In this document: positions 45,030-52,936 of the stretch, in pieces
How the letters are laid out: every line of letters begins with the position of its first letter
Numbering within the stretch: position 1 is the first letter of the stretch
Assembly (NCBI GenBank): GCA_014323675.1
Contig: JACONN010000005.1
Location: 62,001-126,000 of the forward strand
DNA from: Hormoscilla sp. GM7CHS1pb
GTDB lineage: Bacteria; Cyanobacteriota; Cyanobacteriia; Cyanobacteriales; Desertifilaceae
DNA length: 64,000 bases
Direction of reading: 5' to 3'
The notes under the pieces: model-generated
What the model was told of the DNA's origin: nothing
The model's database searches: none
Seen by the model: the letters and a program-made list of their open reading frames with translations, nothing else
Program-made: the position numbers and the translations under genes

Positions 45030-45561
45030 AAGAACCGATCCGGTCTCTATTTGGGCAGTACAAACAAAAAGGGATTTAGATCGATACAAATATCCTGTTG
45101 TTGTGGTTTGTTGGCACTGTTAACCGGGAGCGAATTTCACGATTTAATCGAACCGAAAAATTTTTGCCAGCAGATTACGATTCATTAGTGCAAATTTTGT
45201 CGTACTTTGACAAAATAGTAACAACTCCAAATATCCTAACAGAAGTTAACAGCCTGGCGAGCTGGGGGAACCGGAACGTTCTCGGTGTTTGTCTGTATTT
45301 GCAGAAGGAGTAGATCGCTTAAACGAATTCTATCTGCAAAGTAAAGAAGTTGTCAAAACAGAAAAGTTTACTAAGTTTGGCTTAACGGATTGTGGGATAA
45401 TAAATGTTGCTAGAGACGTAATTACTGACGATCTCAAGTTAGCTCATTACCTTCAAAAAATAGGAATAGACGCGATTAATTTTAATAATTCGCCCCTATG
45501 GATGGAGGGAAAATGGGCGATCGCTCCCGATCTCAGCTACAATATGAGAGAGATAAAATAA
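45026..45561 (+). pseudogene. PIN-domain protein with a nonsense codon and a frameshift
   Basis: The ATG at 45026 overlaps the upstream gene. After KQKGI a TAG (45077-45079) stops translation directly before IDTNILLLWFVG, the first PIN acidic residue. The frame then runs through NILTEVNSLA, and a frameshift at about 45250-45265 moves on to ERSRCLSVFAEGVDRLNEF, GLTDCGIINVARD and ITDDLKLAHYL, which carry the remaining acidic residues. PIN proteins are Mg-dependent RNases, often VapC-type toxins. Confidence 0.75.
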
Positions 45562-45624
45562 TCAAAATACCGTCTAAACAGATGAATACATTAGTCAAGT
45601 AACTAGAGTGAAGGAAAAATATTT

Positions 45625-46227
45625 ATGCCTTATAGTAAATTTACCCTCAGTAAAGCTGTAGAAGATTTTCAACTCACTCTCAGGGAAGGCGATCGCTTTT
45701 TACCAGAGGTTTCGCCAGTCAATCCCACGGCCTTGCTGAAAGATACCCTCAAAGAAACAATTCCTTGGGCGATCGCGGTGAGTAGTGAAAAGGCGCGATC
45801 GGAAGGCATTATCAATCCAGTATTGTTAGAAGTCAAACGTCAACTCAAAGGAGAAATCAGTGTTTTTTCGGGTGAAGAGTTTACGGTGCAACCAGAGGTT
45901 GATTTGACTGGGTATGTCGATTTTCTGATTAGCCGCTCTCCAGAGCAGTTATTTATTAAGGCTCCGGCGGTAGTTTTGGTAGAAGCGAAAAAAGAAGACC
46001 TCAAACCAGCACTGGGGCAATGTTTAGCCGAGATGGTAGCCGCTCAACGCTTTAATCAACAGAAGCAGCAGTCTATTTCAACAATCTACGGAACGGTGAC
46101 CAGTGGTACGGTTTGGCGATTTCTCAAGCTAGAAGGACAAACTGTTGCGATCGATCTGACGGATTATCCACTGCCGCCGGTCGAGCAAATTTTGGGCTTT
46201 CTGGTTTGGATGGTGCTTAATGGCTGA
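45625..46227 (+). CDS. PD-(D/E)XK nuclease-like protein
   Basis: The 200-aa protein has GYVDFLISR...APAVVLVEAKKED, the D-(X)n-E-X-K core of the PD-(D/E)XK fold (around residues 95-125), then ALGQCLAEMVAAQRFNQQ and SISTIYGTVTSGTVWRF. The overall plan matches the minus-strand protein at 43268-43891 (both end with a Y-G-[ST]-V-T-[SA]-G motif), though identity is low. A ribosome-binding site AAGGAAAAAT is present. Function unknown. Confidence 0.68.
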   Translation: MPYSKFTLSKAVEDFQLTLREGDRFLPEVSPVNPTALLKDTLKETIPWAIAVSSEKARSEGIINPVLLEVKRQLKGEISVFSGEEFTVQPEVDLTGYVDFLISRSPEQLFIKAPAVVLVEAKKEDLKPALGQCLAEMVAAQRFNQQKQQSISTIYGTVTSGTVWRFLKLEGQTVAIDLTDYPLPPVEQILGFLVWMVLNG

Positions 46228-46330
46228 TTTGCTAGAGCAATAGAGGGCGATCGCGCACTAGCTCTGCTACAATATGAGAGAGAGACACTTTTACCCCTGT
46301 AATTCCCTCACTTCGCTGTTAGCCCGCTGA

Positions 46331-46813
46331 ACTGGCTGTTTTTTTGGTTCCATCCTCAGAGATGACTTTAATCTCAATAGCGATATCGACCTTCTGGTTA
46401 CTTTTCACCCCGAAGCGAGAATTACCCTGTTTGGCCTCGAAGCTATTGAAATTGGATTCCAAAAACTCTTGCAACGCCCAGTCGATCTGGTCACTAAACG
46501 CGCCATTGAACGAAGTCATAACTGGATTCGTCGCCAAAATATTTTAGGGAATGCTAAAACTATTATGTCACAAGACACTGAAGCTCAACAACAACTGCCC
46601 GACTTGCCGAATAAGCTGGTAAGCGAATCAGCTATTATCACCAAGGATGGCACCGGTGATGATAGCTATGAGTTGCGGTTTGAATCTCTTTTGGAAACGA
46701 TGGAAATTTTAAGCGATCGGGAATTGATGGCACAGTTGCAAGAGGGGATAAGACAAGCAGATGCAGGAGAAACTATTAGTTTAGAAGCAGTTAAGGCAAA
46801 GTTGGGATTTTAA
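46331..46813 (+). pseudogene. MNT-type nucleotidyltransferase fragment fused to a small antitoxin-like protein
   Basis: The frame begins without start codon at FFGSILRDDFNLNSDIDLLVTFHP, the G-S-x(n)-D-x-D core of minimal nucleotidyltransferases (MntA/DUF86 partner). It continues to RSHNWIRRQNILGNAKTI. From the ATG at 46565 the same frame reads MSQDTEAQQQLPDLPNKLVS and ends ETISLEAVKAKLGF, a typical tail of a small RelB/Phd-like antitoxin. An N-terminal ~30 residues of the transferase is missing. The join may be ancestral overlap or a deletion fusion. Confidence 0.6.
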
Positions 46814-47103
46814 TAGCATCAGAGTCGAATATGCGATCGAATAGGATGTTATCCCATTTCCCCAAAAAATGCTACAGCCGCCCGATTTTTCGGAACGGTA
46901 CCCTAAAGGGCCCGGCTACATGAACAAAGCCCGCCTGCGCGGGCTATATACATGTATCTAAGATGTACCTGGCTATCAACTACTTATGACCACACCCCAG
47001 TTAGTTTAACATTATATTATTATTAGTCTGTTTTCAACCGACTTTAGCTATTAGCCGGGGGTTTGAACCCCCGGCGGGCTGACGCGATCGGGCATTTTTC
47101 CCT
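46814..47103. repeat. Repeat-rich intergenic region
   Basis: AAAGCCCGCCTGCGCGGGCT at 46926, the GTGTGGTCATAAGTAGTTG repeat (reverse) at 46976-46996, and a TCGGTTTTCAACCGACTTTAG / GGGGGTTTGAACCCCCGG double palindrome at 47030-47085, which recurs in reverse at 49215-49292. Confidence 0.8.
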
Positions 47104-47400
47104 CTACCGCAAAAGCTGCAAAAACTCCCGGACCACAGTATCAGGTTCGGCACGGCATTGGATCGGGTCGTAATGCCGAACCAGTTGGATACCCTGAGAT
47201 TGCAAAACCCGATCGCGATCGCTTTCGGTCTCCAGATGTACCTGAGGCACATCCACCTTCAAAATACCTAACTTTCCCTCGTAACAAACTAGAAAATGAG
47301 GATCTTCGTTCTGCTTGCCATCGGGTGTCTGCAACCGCGCCGTTGCCTTCGGAAAAAACAAAACTTCCGCCCGATCGAGGGCCTCGGCAATTTTTACCTC
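47104..47400 (-). pseudogene. C-terminal fragment of a conserved cyanobacterial nuclease-like protein
   Basis: The minus strand reads ALDRAEVLFFPKATARLQTP, HFLVCYEGKLGILKVD and ESDRDRVLQSQGIQLVRHYD. This resembles cyanobacterial proteins in which E-K-A-L..FPKA.AR... is followed by FLV...GK.GILEVDG and D..RD..L...GI.V.R. The PD-(D/E)XK-type core EVDG is LKVDV here. The N-terminal half is absent; the frame meets other sequence near 47400. Confidence 0.5.
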
Positions 47401-47539
47401 ACCTAGGTACCGCTGATGGCTTATCTATGGAGCCAAAAGCCCGATCGGCACCTAGGATCTCCCGCAACCAGCACCAATATCTGACCAATATCTGACTTTT
47501 TGTGACCAAGCTCTGACTTTTTCTGACCTTAGGGGCTGC

Positions 47540-47545
47540 TATAAT
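47540..47545 (+). promoter_or_regulatory. Possible -10 element
   Basis: TATAAT lies 114 bp before the secreted repeat protein. A -35 was not identified. Confidence 0.35.
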
Positions 47546-47658
47546 AGTAAAGTCAAGTGCATTCGCTGGAGACCGCAGGGGCGGGTACATTCTTGCGAAT
47601 AACAGTTGATTGAATTCGTAGCTTCAATGTCACCCAATAGTTAGGTGGCAATAAAATC

Positions 47659-48033
47659 ATGAGAAAAGGAATTTTTTGCGTAGTTATTTCACTGATGTCT
47701 ATATTGACATCCAAGATGGTATTGGCACAGGAGGGATTTGTCTTCAGAAAATGGGCAACAGTCACGCCAGCAGCAGGTTGGGCCTTCCAAGCAGGGGATT
47801 TTACTGGTGATGGTAAAATTGATGTCGTCGGTTATCACCCCAGTGACGGTACGGTCTGGGTAGGCACCAACGCCGGATCGCAGTTCTCTTTCAGAAAATG
47901 GGCAACAGTCACACCAGCAGCAGGTTGGGCCTTCCAAGCAGGGGATTTTACTGGTGATGGTAAAATTGATGTCGTCGGTTATCACCCCAGCGACGGCACC
48001 CTGTGGGTAGGCACCAACAGTGGTAGATACTGA
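47659..48033 (+). CDS. Secreted VCBS/FG-GAP-type two-repeat protein
   Basis: The 124-aa protein has a signal peptide (MRKGIFCVVISLMSILTSKMVLAQ in the genome, cleavage after LAQ). Two near-identical ~49-residue repeats follow, each with FRKWATVTPAAGWAFQAGDF and TGDGKIDVVGYHPSDG (Ca-binding DxDxDG-like loop GDFTGDGKIDVVG) and ending WVGTN. Intact beta-propellers of this kind need 6-7 blades, so the gene may be a reduced remnant or a small exported protein. The two DNA copies differ at few bases, pointing to very recent duplication. Confidence 0.7.
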   Translation: MRKGIFCVVISLMSILTSKMVLAQEGFVFRKWATVTPAAGWAFQAGDFTGDGKIDVVGYHPSDGTVWVGTNAGSQFSFRKWATVTPAAGWAFQAGDFTGDGKIDVVGYHPSDGTLWVGTNSGRY

Positions 48034-48394
48034 CCCAAGGATCACAGGACTCGTGACGAGACCATGCAGCTTTGGGCCAGTGCTGATTGAGAAAGCGATC
48101 GCGACAGGTGCAATTTTCACTCACTTGCAGCCGCCTGAAATAAGATATCGCCTTCTCACTTGCTATAGTAAATCATAGCTTCTGTCATGAAATATCCTCT
48201 TCAGACACAATCGATCGCCTGTTTCAGGCATTACCGCTCAGAAATTGCTTGAAGCGATCGATTCTGACAACGCCGTGGTTAACGATCCGACGCCAAACGC
48301 CTTGCTACTCGTCGTCGCCAGAAATCTCTGAAAAATGGCTAATTCCGGCAAATTTGATGGAGATGCACCCGATCGCAACCCGATATTCAGGGCA
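48034..48394. other. Intergenic region with a repeated gene-fragment
   Basis: 48187-48356 is a degenerate copy of the fragment found at 49884-50065, with internal deletion. No intact gene is present. Confidence 0.5.
48187..48356 (+). pseudogene. Degenerate gene fragment, copy A
   Basis: TGAAATATCCTCTTCAGACA... matches 49884 onward; the end reads ...LLARRRQKSLKNG-like sequence followed by a stop. A short deletion disrupts its middle. Identity of the parent gene is unknown. Confidence 0.5.
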
Positions 48395-48817
48395 TCAATC
48401 ATCCAGGCTTCTGAACAAAATCACAAAGCCTTCCTGAGTAAAGTGTTTGTCATGAGTCAGCACTTCAGTAATCCCCAGTTGCCTCATAGTATTCATAGAA
48501 ATGCAATCCGTCAGACTGTATCCCTTGTCGAGGCGATTTTCATACAAGTTAAGACCAGACAGAAAAGATTCATGAGTCTGTTCAATCACCTGGACCTCTG
48601 GATCGTTCAGAATACCTCTGACTAGCTCAACTGAACGTCGCCGCATTTGAGGACCGTAGTCTGAGTAGAAAGTAAGAAATTCTACTAACACTTCATCTAT
48701 TGTTACTATACGCAGGGGCTGAAGTGCTTTGACAACTTTTCTAACTTGGTTATACCATACGTCTTTGGGATTTACGAATGATACCCAATAAAAGGTGTCT
48801 GCGAATACAACTTTCAT
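48395..48817 (-). CDS. PIN-domain ribonuclease (VapC-like)
   Basis: The 140-aa protein has the PIN acidic residues in order: FADTFYWVS (Asp at 6), a central Glu in TIDEVLVEFLTF, and SLTDCISMNTM followed by LTHDKHF (C-terminal Asp residues). It is translationally coupled to the upstream HicB/antitoxin-like gene by a 4-bp overlap. Together they form a complete toxin-antitoxin-like pair. Expected to cleave RNA when released from the partner. Confidence 0.82.
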   Translation of the reverse strand: MKVVFADTFYWVSFVNPKDVWYNQVRKVVKALQPLRIVTIDEVLVEFLTFYSDYGPQMRRRSVELVRGILNDPEVQVIEQTHESFLSGLNLYENRLDKGYSLTDCISMNTMRQLGITEVLTHDKHFTQEGFVILFRSLDD

Positions 48818-49125
48818 GTCGTTCTTTTTGGTGTTCCGTAGATGTAATGGTCGTGTTGTTCTGCACCATCAGTGGGCAGTTGGTTCAGTTCCTCCTCTGT
48901 CAAATCCTTAACGAAATTTTCAGCCAGTTCCCAGATTGATTGACCAATTTTACCGTTGTTGTTGTCAGAGTCCAGTTCTTTGAAATAGAGTTTGACAGCT
49001 TCTTTGAGCTTAATGAATATCAGATCGAGGGAATCAGCCTGAAATTCGCCTACCGCCAACTCAGGAGAATAGGCACTATAGCCAGATTCAGTCTTTTCTA
49101 GCTGAATGCTAACTTTGTACGACAT
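48814..49125 (-). CDS. Antitoxin-like protein of the PIN pair (HicB-like fold)
   Basis: The 103-aa protein starts MSYKVSIQLEKTESGYSAYS PELAVGEFQADSLD, a HicB-like beta-alpha fold, and continues with a C-terminal acidic helix region (ELAENFVKDLTEEELNQLP). Its ATG overlaps nothing upstream, and its stop overlaps the PIN gene start. Pairing of a HicB-like antitoxin with a PIN toxin rather than HicA is somewhat unusual. Confidence 0.75.
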   Translation of the reverse strand: MSYKVSIQLEKTESGYSAYSPELAVGEFQADSLDLIFIKLKEAVKLYFKELDSDNNNGKIGQSIWELAENFVKDLTEEELNQLPTDGAEQHDHYIYGTPKRTT

Positions 49126-49214
49126 GATAATTCGGTTCCTTGCGAAACATCGATACTGACATTATACCCGAATCGCCTTTGTCAAAAATGTTGCTACACT
49201 TCGTAGCCTCTACT

Positions 49215-49292
49215 TTTCTGACTTCGCTGTCAGCCCGCCGGGGGTTCAAACCCCCGGCTAATAGCTAAAGTCGGTTAAAACCGACTAATAAA
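49215..49292. repeat. CCGGGGGTTCAAACCCCCGG / AGTCGGTTAAAACCGAC double palindrome
   Basis: Two hairpins in tandem; the inverse arrangement is at 47030-47085. Confidence 0.85.
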
Positions 49293-49413
49293 ATCACGAT
49301 TAAAGTAATTGTAGCATTTTTTTATAAGATATACTTGATTATAGCAGATTATAGCAGGTTAATCCAGTAGTTGGGCTGTGCCTCACCAGCTTCGTTACCA
49401 CTTGGGAGTAAAA

Positions 49414-49836
49414 ATGCTGTACGAAACTGACATCATCGCATGGGTAGAACAACAAGTTAACCTCATCCAAGCACAACGCTATAGTGAAGTAGATTGGGTT
49501 AATATTATCGAGGAAATTAAAGATTTGAGTAAGCGAGAACGGGACCTGTTTTTATCTTCTATTCGCTTAATAATTCAACATCTGTTAAAATGGGAATATC
49601 AACCAGAAAAACGCTCTCGGTCTTGGGAAATCACCATCAAAAGAGAACGCAATCACCTGAAACGCTATCTGAGAGATACTCCCAGCTTAAAGCGATACTG
49701 GGCAGATCTCTCAAAAGTATATCGTGATGCGAGAGCAGATGCTGCTAATGAAACCGGAATTGACGATTGGGATTTTCCCGAATATTGTCCTTACTCCCCC
49801 GAACAAATTCAATCGGATTGCTTTCCCCCAGAATAG
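49414..49836 (+). CDS. DUF29 protein
   Basis: The 140-aa helical protein fits DUF29: MLYETDIIAWVEQQVNLI, NIIEEIKDLSKRERD LFLSSI, LIIQHLLKWEYQPEKRSRSW and KRYLRDTPSLKRYW. GGGAGTAAAA precedes the ATG at 49414; the upstream start at 49378 adds non-conserved residues. DUF29 is common in cyanobacteria with unknown function. No partner gene adjoins it. Confidence 0.88.
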   Translation: MLYETDIIAWVEQQVNLIQAQRYSEVDWVNIIEEIKDLSKRERDLFLSSIRLIIQHLLKWEYQPEKRSRSWEITIKRERNHLKRYLRDTPSLKRYWADLSKVYRDARADAANETGIDDWDFPEYCPYSPEQIQSDCFPPE

Positions 49837-50164
49837 CAGGTTAGGTTTCTGCCTTGCTATAGTATAAATCATAGGCCCACCTCATGAAATATCCTCTCCA
49901 GAGACAATCGAGCGCCTGTTTCAGGCATTGCCGCTCAGAAATTGCTTCAAGCGATCGATTCTGACAAAGGAGTGGTTAACGATCGGATGATTGCCCTAGC
50001 CAAACGCCTTGCTGCTCGTCGTCGCCAGAAAGCTCTGAAAAATGGCTAATTCCGGTATATTTGATGCCCGTGGACTTTTCTCAATTCGATATTGAACTGC
50101 CGCGAAACCCAACATCAGTATAGTAGGGTTGGGTTGAGGAACGAAACCCAACCTACATAAATTA
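49837..50164. other. Intergenic region with a gene fragment and a repeat
   Basis: 49884-50065 is fragment copy B. A GTAGGGTTGGGTTGAGGAAC ...GAAACCCAACCTAC repeat hairpin lies at about 50124-50158, next to the plsY stop. Confidence 0.6.
49884..50065 (+). pseudogene. Degenerate gene fragment, copy B
   Basis: The better-preserved copy reads KLLQAIDSDKGVVNDRMIA LAKRLAARRRQKALKNG and stops, a basic C-terminal helix of an unknown protein. The sequence upstream no longer forms a frame. Copy A is at 48187-48356. Confidence 0.5.
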
Positions 50165-50830
50165 CTAGCTTTCCAGACTTGGTTCTGACGGCTGTGATAG
50201 CTTTTGTCCCACCTTTGGTTCCGTTCCCGCCAGCAACCGTTGGATATTACTGCGGTGCAGCCAGATCGCGTACAAACTAGCCGCGATCGCGAACAGTTCG
50301 TAAGCCAAAGGTTGACCTAGCAAGAACATGATTCCCGATAAGGCGATCGCCCCGGCGATGGAGCTGAGGGAGACAATGCGGGAAATAGCCATTCCCACGC
50401 CAAACACCACCATAGTTAAGAGTCCCACTTGCCAGGACATAGCCAGCAAAATCCCCAGACTGGTAGCCACTGACTTACCGCCTTTGAAATTCAGCCAGAT
50501 GGACTTACTATGACCTAAAATCGCCCCTAAGCCTGCCAAGGTGACCATCCAAGGCTGCCAGGAGGCGATCGCATGCAGTGGGTCAAAAGCGTAAACCAGA
50601 TCCACAAGGGCGATCGCCAGGACACCTTTGAGCACGTCAACTAACAAAACAGCGATCGCAGGAAATTTTCCCAGAGTCCGGAGCACATTTGTGGCCCCAG
50701 TAGAGCCCGAACCATGCTCGCGAATATCAATACCTTGGAGCCAGCGTCCTGCCAGATAGCCCGTGGGCAGAGATCCTAGCAGATAGGCAAGCAAAAGTAA
50801 AACCCCATTGATAGCCAGCCAAAGCGTCAT
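50165..50830 (-). CDS. plsY: Acyl-phosphate:glycerol-3-phosphate acyltransferase PlsY
   Basis: The 221-aa integral membrane enzyme uses acyl-phosphate to acylate glycerol-3-phosphate, the first step of phospholipid synthesis. The three conserved motifs are present: GSLPTGYLAGR (motif 1), GSGSTGATNVLRTLGK (motif 1/2 loop) and GHS..LNFKGGKSVATSLG (motif 2/3). About five membrane helices. It sits 18 bp downstream of the DUF3086 gene on the same strand, with DUF3119 and an MlaE permease further upstream, suggesting a lipid or envelope operon. Confidence 0.93.
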   Translation of the reverse strand: MTLWLAINGVLLLLAYLLGSLPTGYLAGRWLQGIDIREHGSGSTGATNVLRTLGKFPAIAVLLVDVLKGVLAIALVDLVYAFDPLHAIASWQPWMVTLAGLGAILGHSKSIWLNFKGGKSVATSLGILLAMSWQVGLLTMVVFGVGMAISRIVSLSSIAGAIALSGIMFLLGQPLAYELFAIAASLYAIWLHRSNIQRLLAGTEPKVGQKLSQPSEPSLES

Positions 50831-50848
50831 TACTCTTTACTCCATTGC

Positions 50849-52087
50849 TTAATAAATCATTGATGACGGGGCTTCCGGATCGGCGGCAAAAGCCAACCAG
50901 AGAGGAAATTGCAGCATGGACAGACTAACTTTATTTTCCGACTCATCCACCACAATGAGTGGTAGTTCCCCTTGCTTGTCCAAGCGTTCTGCTTTCACCG
51001 CTAAGGGTTCCGGTTCCTCAAACAGCACTATACCCCGATCGGAACCAAAATCGCTGCGAGAAATGCCCAGGCAATCTTGCAAACCCCGCCGCCATTCTCC
51101 CAGTCGTTCCGGCGAGTTTACCAAGATCAGACTCCGCAGGCGATCGCCATAGAGACTGCGCAACACGGAAATCACCGCCGAAGTAATCAGAATATTTTGC
51201 AAGCGACTACCCATACTGGGCACGGCACCCTTTCCCCCTTGAGCAAAAAACCAATTATATACACGTTCGGCATGAATTGGTTCAAAAGTGCGGCGCAACT
51301 GCCAAGCTGGACCGTAGTAATCTGGTTGGGTGCGATATTGGTCCAAAATCCGGCGAATTTGCCTTCTTTGTTCCGTAAAACCCCCCGACCCAAACTCCGG
51401 ACCCCCCGATGGTTCCTGACTGACTCTCCTGCGATCTTGCCTTGCTGCTGGCCCTGATTGATAATATTCCGATTTTTCCGGAACCGTGCGATCGCGATCG
51501 GGCACCAGTTGCAGTTGTTCTGCGGCGCTGGCCAACTCCTGTAAACTCCCCACCAGATAGTCCTTAAACCCCTGAATTCTAATTGCCAGATCCTGGGATA
51601 CCCCGGCAAAATTCGTGCGCATCTCCGACTTTATCCTCTCCGATCGCCTTTCCAACTGTTCTACATTAATTTGCAGCTTTTTCTTCCGTTGTTCTAACTC
51701 AGACACCCCCTCTTCCACCAATTTTCCCATCGCCGCTTGCGTAGATGCGATCGCCTCTTGCCAGCGTTTAAATTCCGCTTCCTTAGCAGCTATTTGTTCT
51801 GTAAGTTTTCGTTCTTGGCGTTTTAAATCCGCTACTCGTTGCGCCAAACTATCTACCTCAGCCGACATTGTCTCATCAGATGCTTCTGTCGCCACTGCAG
51901 ACTCTTCTGCTTCTATGTTTTCGGACGGCACATCTGGAGATTCCACCTCTGTCTCTATATATGCTTCTTCTGTGTCCGCACCCTCAGATGCCGAGTTTTC
52001 CTCTGCTGTCACTTGGTTATTGTCTGTTTCCTCAACAGCTTTATTGTTATCTTCTTGTTCTGGGCTTGTAGTATGTTCTGAATTCAT
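50849..52087 (-). CDS. DUF3086 cyanobacterial protein
   Basis: The 412-aa protein has an acidic low-complexity N-terminus (residues 1-75). A long coiled coil follows (VDSLAQRVADLKRQERKLTE to about residue 150), then the globular DUF3086 domain (ILDQYRTQPDYYGPAWQLRR, ERVYNWFFAQGGKGAVPSMG, SLILVNSPERLGEWRRGLQD). The family is restricted to cyanobacteria and of unknown function; its steady neighbourhood with plsY suggests an envelope role. The N-terminal half is not conserved. Confidence 0.88.
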   Translation of the reverse strand: MNSEHTTSPEQEDNNKAVEETDNNQVTAEENSASEGADTEEAYIETEVESPDVPSENIEAEESAVATEASDETMSAEVDSLAQRVADLKRQERKLTEQIAAKEAEFKRWQEAIASTQAAMGKLVEEGVSELEQRKKKLQINVEQLERRSERIKSEMRTNFAGVSQDLAIRIQGFKDYLVGSLQELASAAEQLQLVPDRDRTVPEKSEYYQSGPAARQDRRRVSQEPSGGPEFGSGGFTEQRRQIRRILDQYRTQPDYYGPAWQLRRTFEPIHAERVYNWFFAQGGKGAVPSMGSRLQNILITSAVISVLRSLYGDRLRSLILVNSPERLGEWRRGLQDCLGISRSDFGSDRGIVLFEEPEPLAVKAERLDKQGELPLIVVDESENKVSLSMLQFPLWLAFAADPEAPSSMIY

Positions 52088-52234
52088 CTGGTAACTTATG
52101 ACTAACTACTAACAACTAATATCTTATCTTAAAATTTACCTCTGTTCTCTCTGTGGTTTACTTGGGTCACTTCCCAGTTTGTTGTTATTGCCTCAACCCG
52201 CGCATGGTGGGCGGTGCCCACCCTACCAATGCAA

Positions 52235-52639
52235 CTATAACTCATCTGCGCTTGACTTTAATGGATAGCGTTGTTCCAGACAAGTCCTCAGCATCTTGGG
52301 GTCAAACAGAATCGGCAAAAAGTGGATACTCTTGACCTCCTTAAAGTAAAACAGTATGGGCACCGGATTCCAGAATATCCGCCAGTTCTGCCAATCCCTG
52401 TAGGGAAAACTTCTGATTAAAGTCGAAGTGCTGTAGACATCCATTGCCGTTGGTGTGAATAGCAGGCGGATCCTGGCCGTCTGAAACATTAAGAATAACC
52501 CCACCAGGGCGATCGGCAAGCTCAACCATACTTGTACCAGTGCCAGGACTGGGGCAGAAATTACCAACACCAAAGGCAGCTTATAGCTAGGAGTTAGTTC
52601 AATTGTCTCTGTTGATTCAATAGTAGCAGTAGTAGTCAC
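52235..52639 (-). CDS. DUF3119 membrane protein
   Basis: The 134-aa protein has two hydrophobic helices (PLVLVISAPVLALVQVWLSLP, IALVGLFLMFQTARI) followed by a conserved cytoplasmic segment RSFPYRDWQNWRIFWNPVPILFYFKEVKSIHFLPILFDPKML, as in DUF3119. The family is cyanobacterial and of unknown function. In many genomes it lies beside DUF3086 and the MlaE-type permease; here an IS1182-family element separates it from the latter. Confidence 0.88.
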   Translation of the reverse strand: MTTTATIESTETIELTPSYKLPLVLVISAPVLALVQVWLSLPIALVGLFLMFQTARIRLLFTPTAMDVYSTSTLIRSFPYRDWQNWRIFWNPVPILFYFKEVKSIHFLPILFDPKMLRTCLEQRYPLKSSADEL

Positions 52640-52929
52640 GGGCTTAATTTTCTCTAGCTTGCTCAGTTATCTCCCTATTTTATAGCGAATCTCGGCATTG
52701 ATGTGGTATTGTTTTCATAGCCTATTTGTCATTGCGAGGGGGGATAACTGCGATCGACTTATGCTTTATGAGTTAACCCCCGTTAGCGCAGCGGTGCGAC
52801 GCAGGAGCACTAGCAATCTCACCAATAGCATATCACACAAAGGGCGAGAACTTCTATATCTGCAACCGCCGCGATCGTCATGCTTATCTCCCTAGCCCGC
52901 GCAGGCGGGCTTTGTAATGTAGCCCCATC
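52640..52929. other. Intergenic region left of the IS1182-family element
   Basis: Holds a GCCCGCGCAGGCGGGC repeat at 52892 and a GTTAGCGCAGCGGTGCG piece at about 52782. No gene. Confidence 0.6.
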
Positions 52930-52936
52930 CCTTTAG

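Noticed and set aside
46319-46537. Minus-strand 72-codon frame
   Set aside because: It is antisense to the nucleotidyltransferase fragment, whose G-S...D-x-D motif is much stronger evidence.
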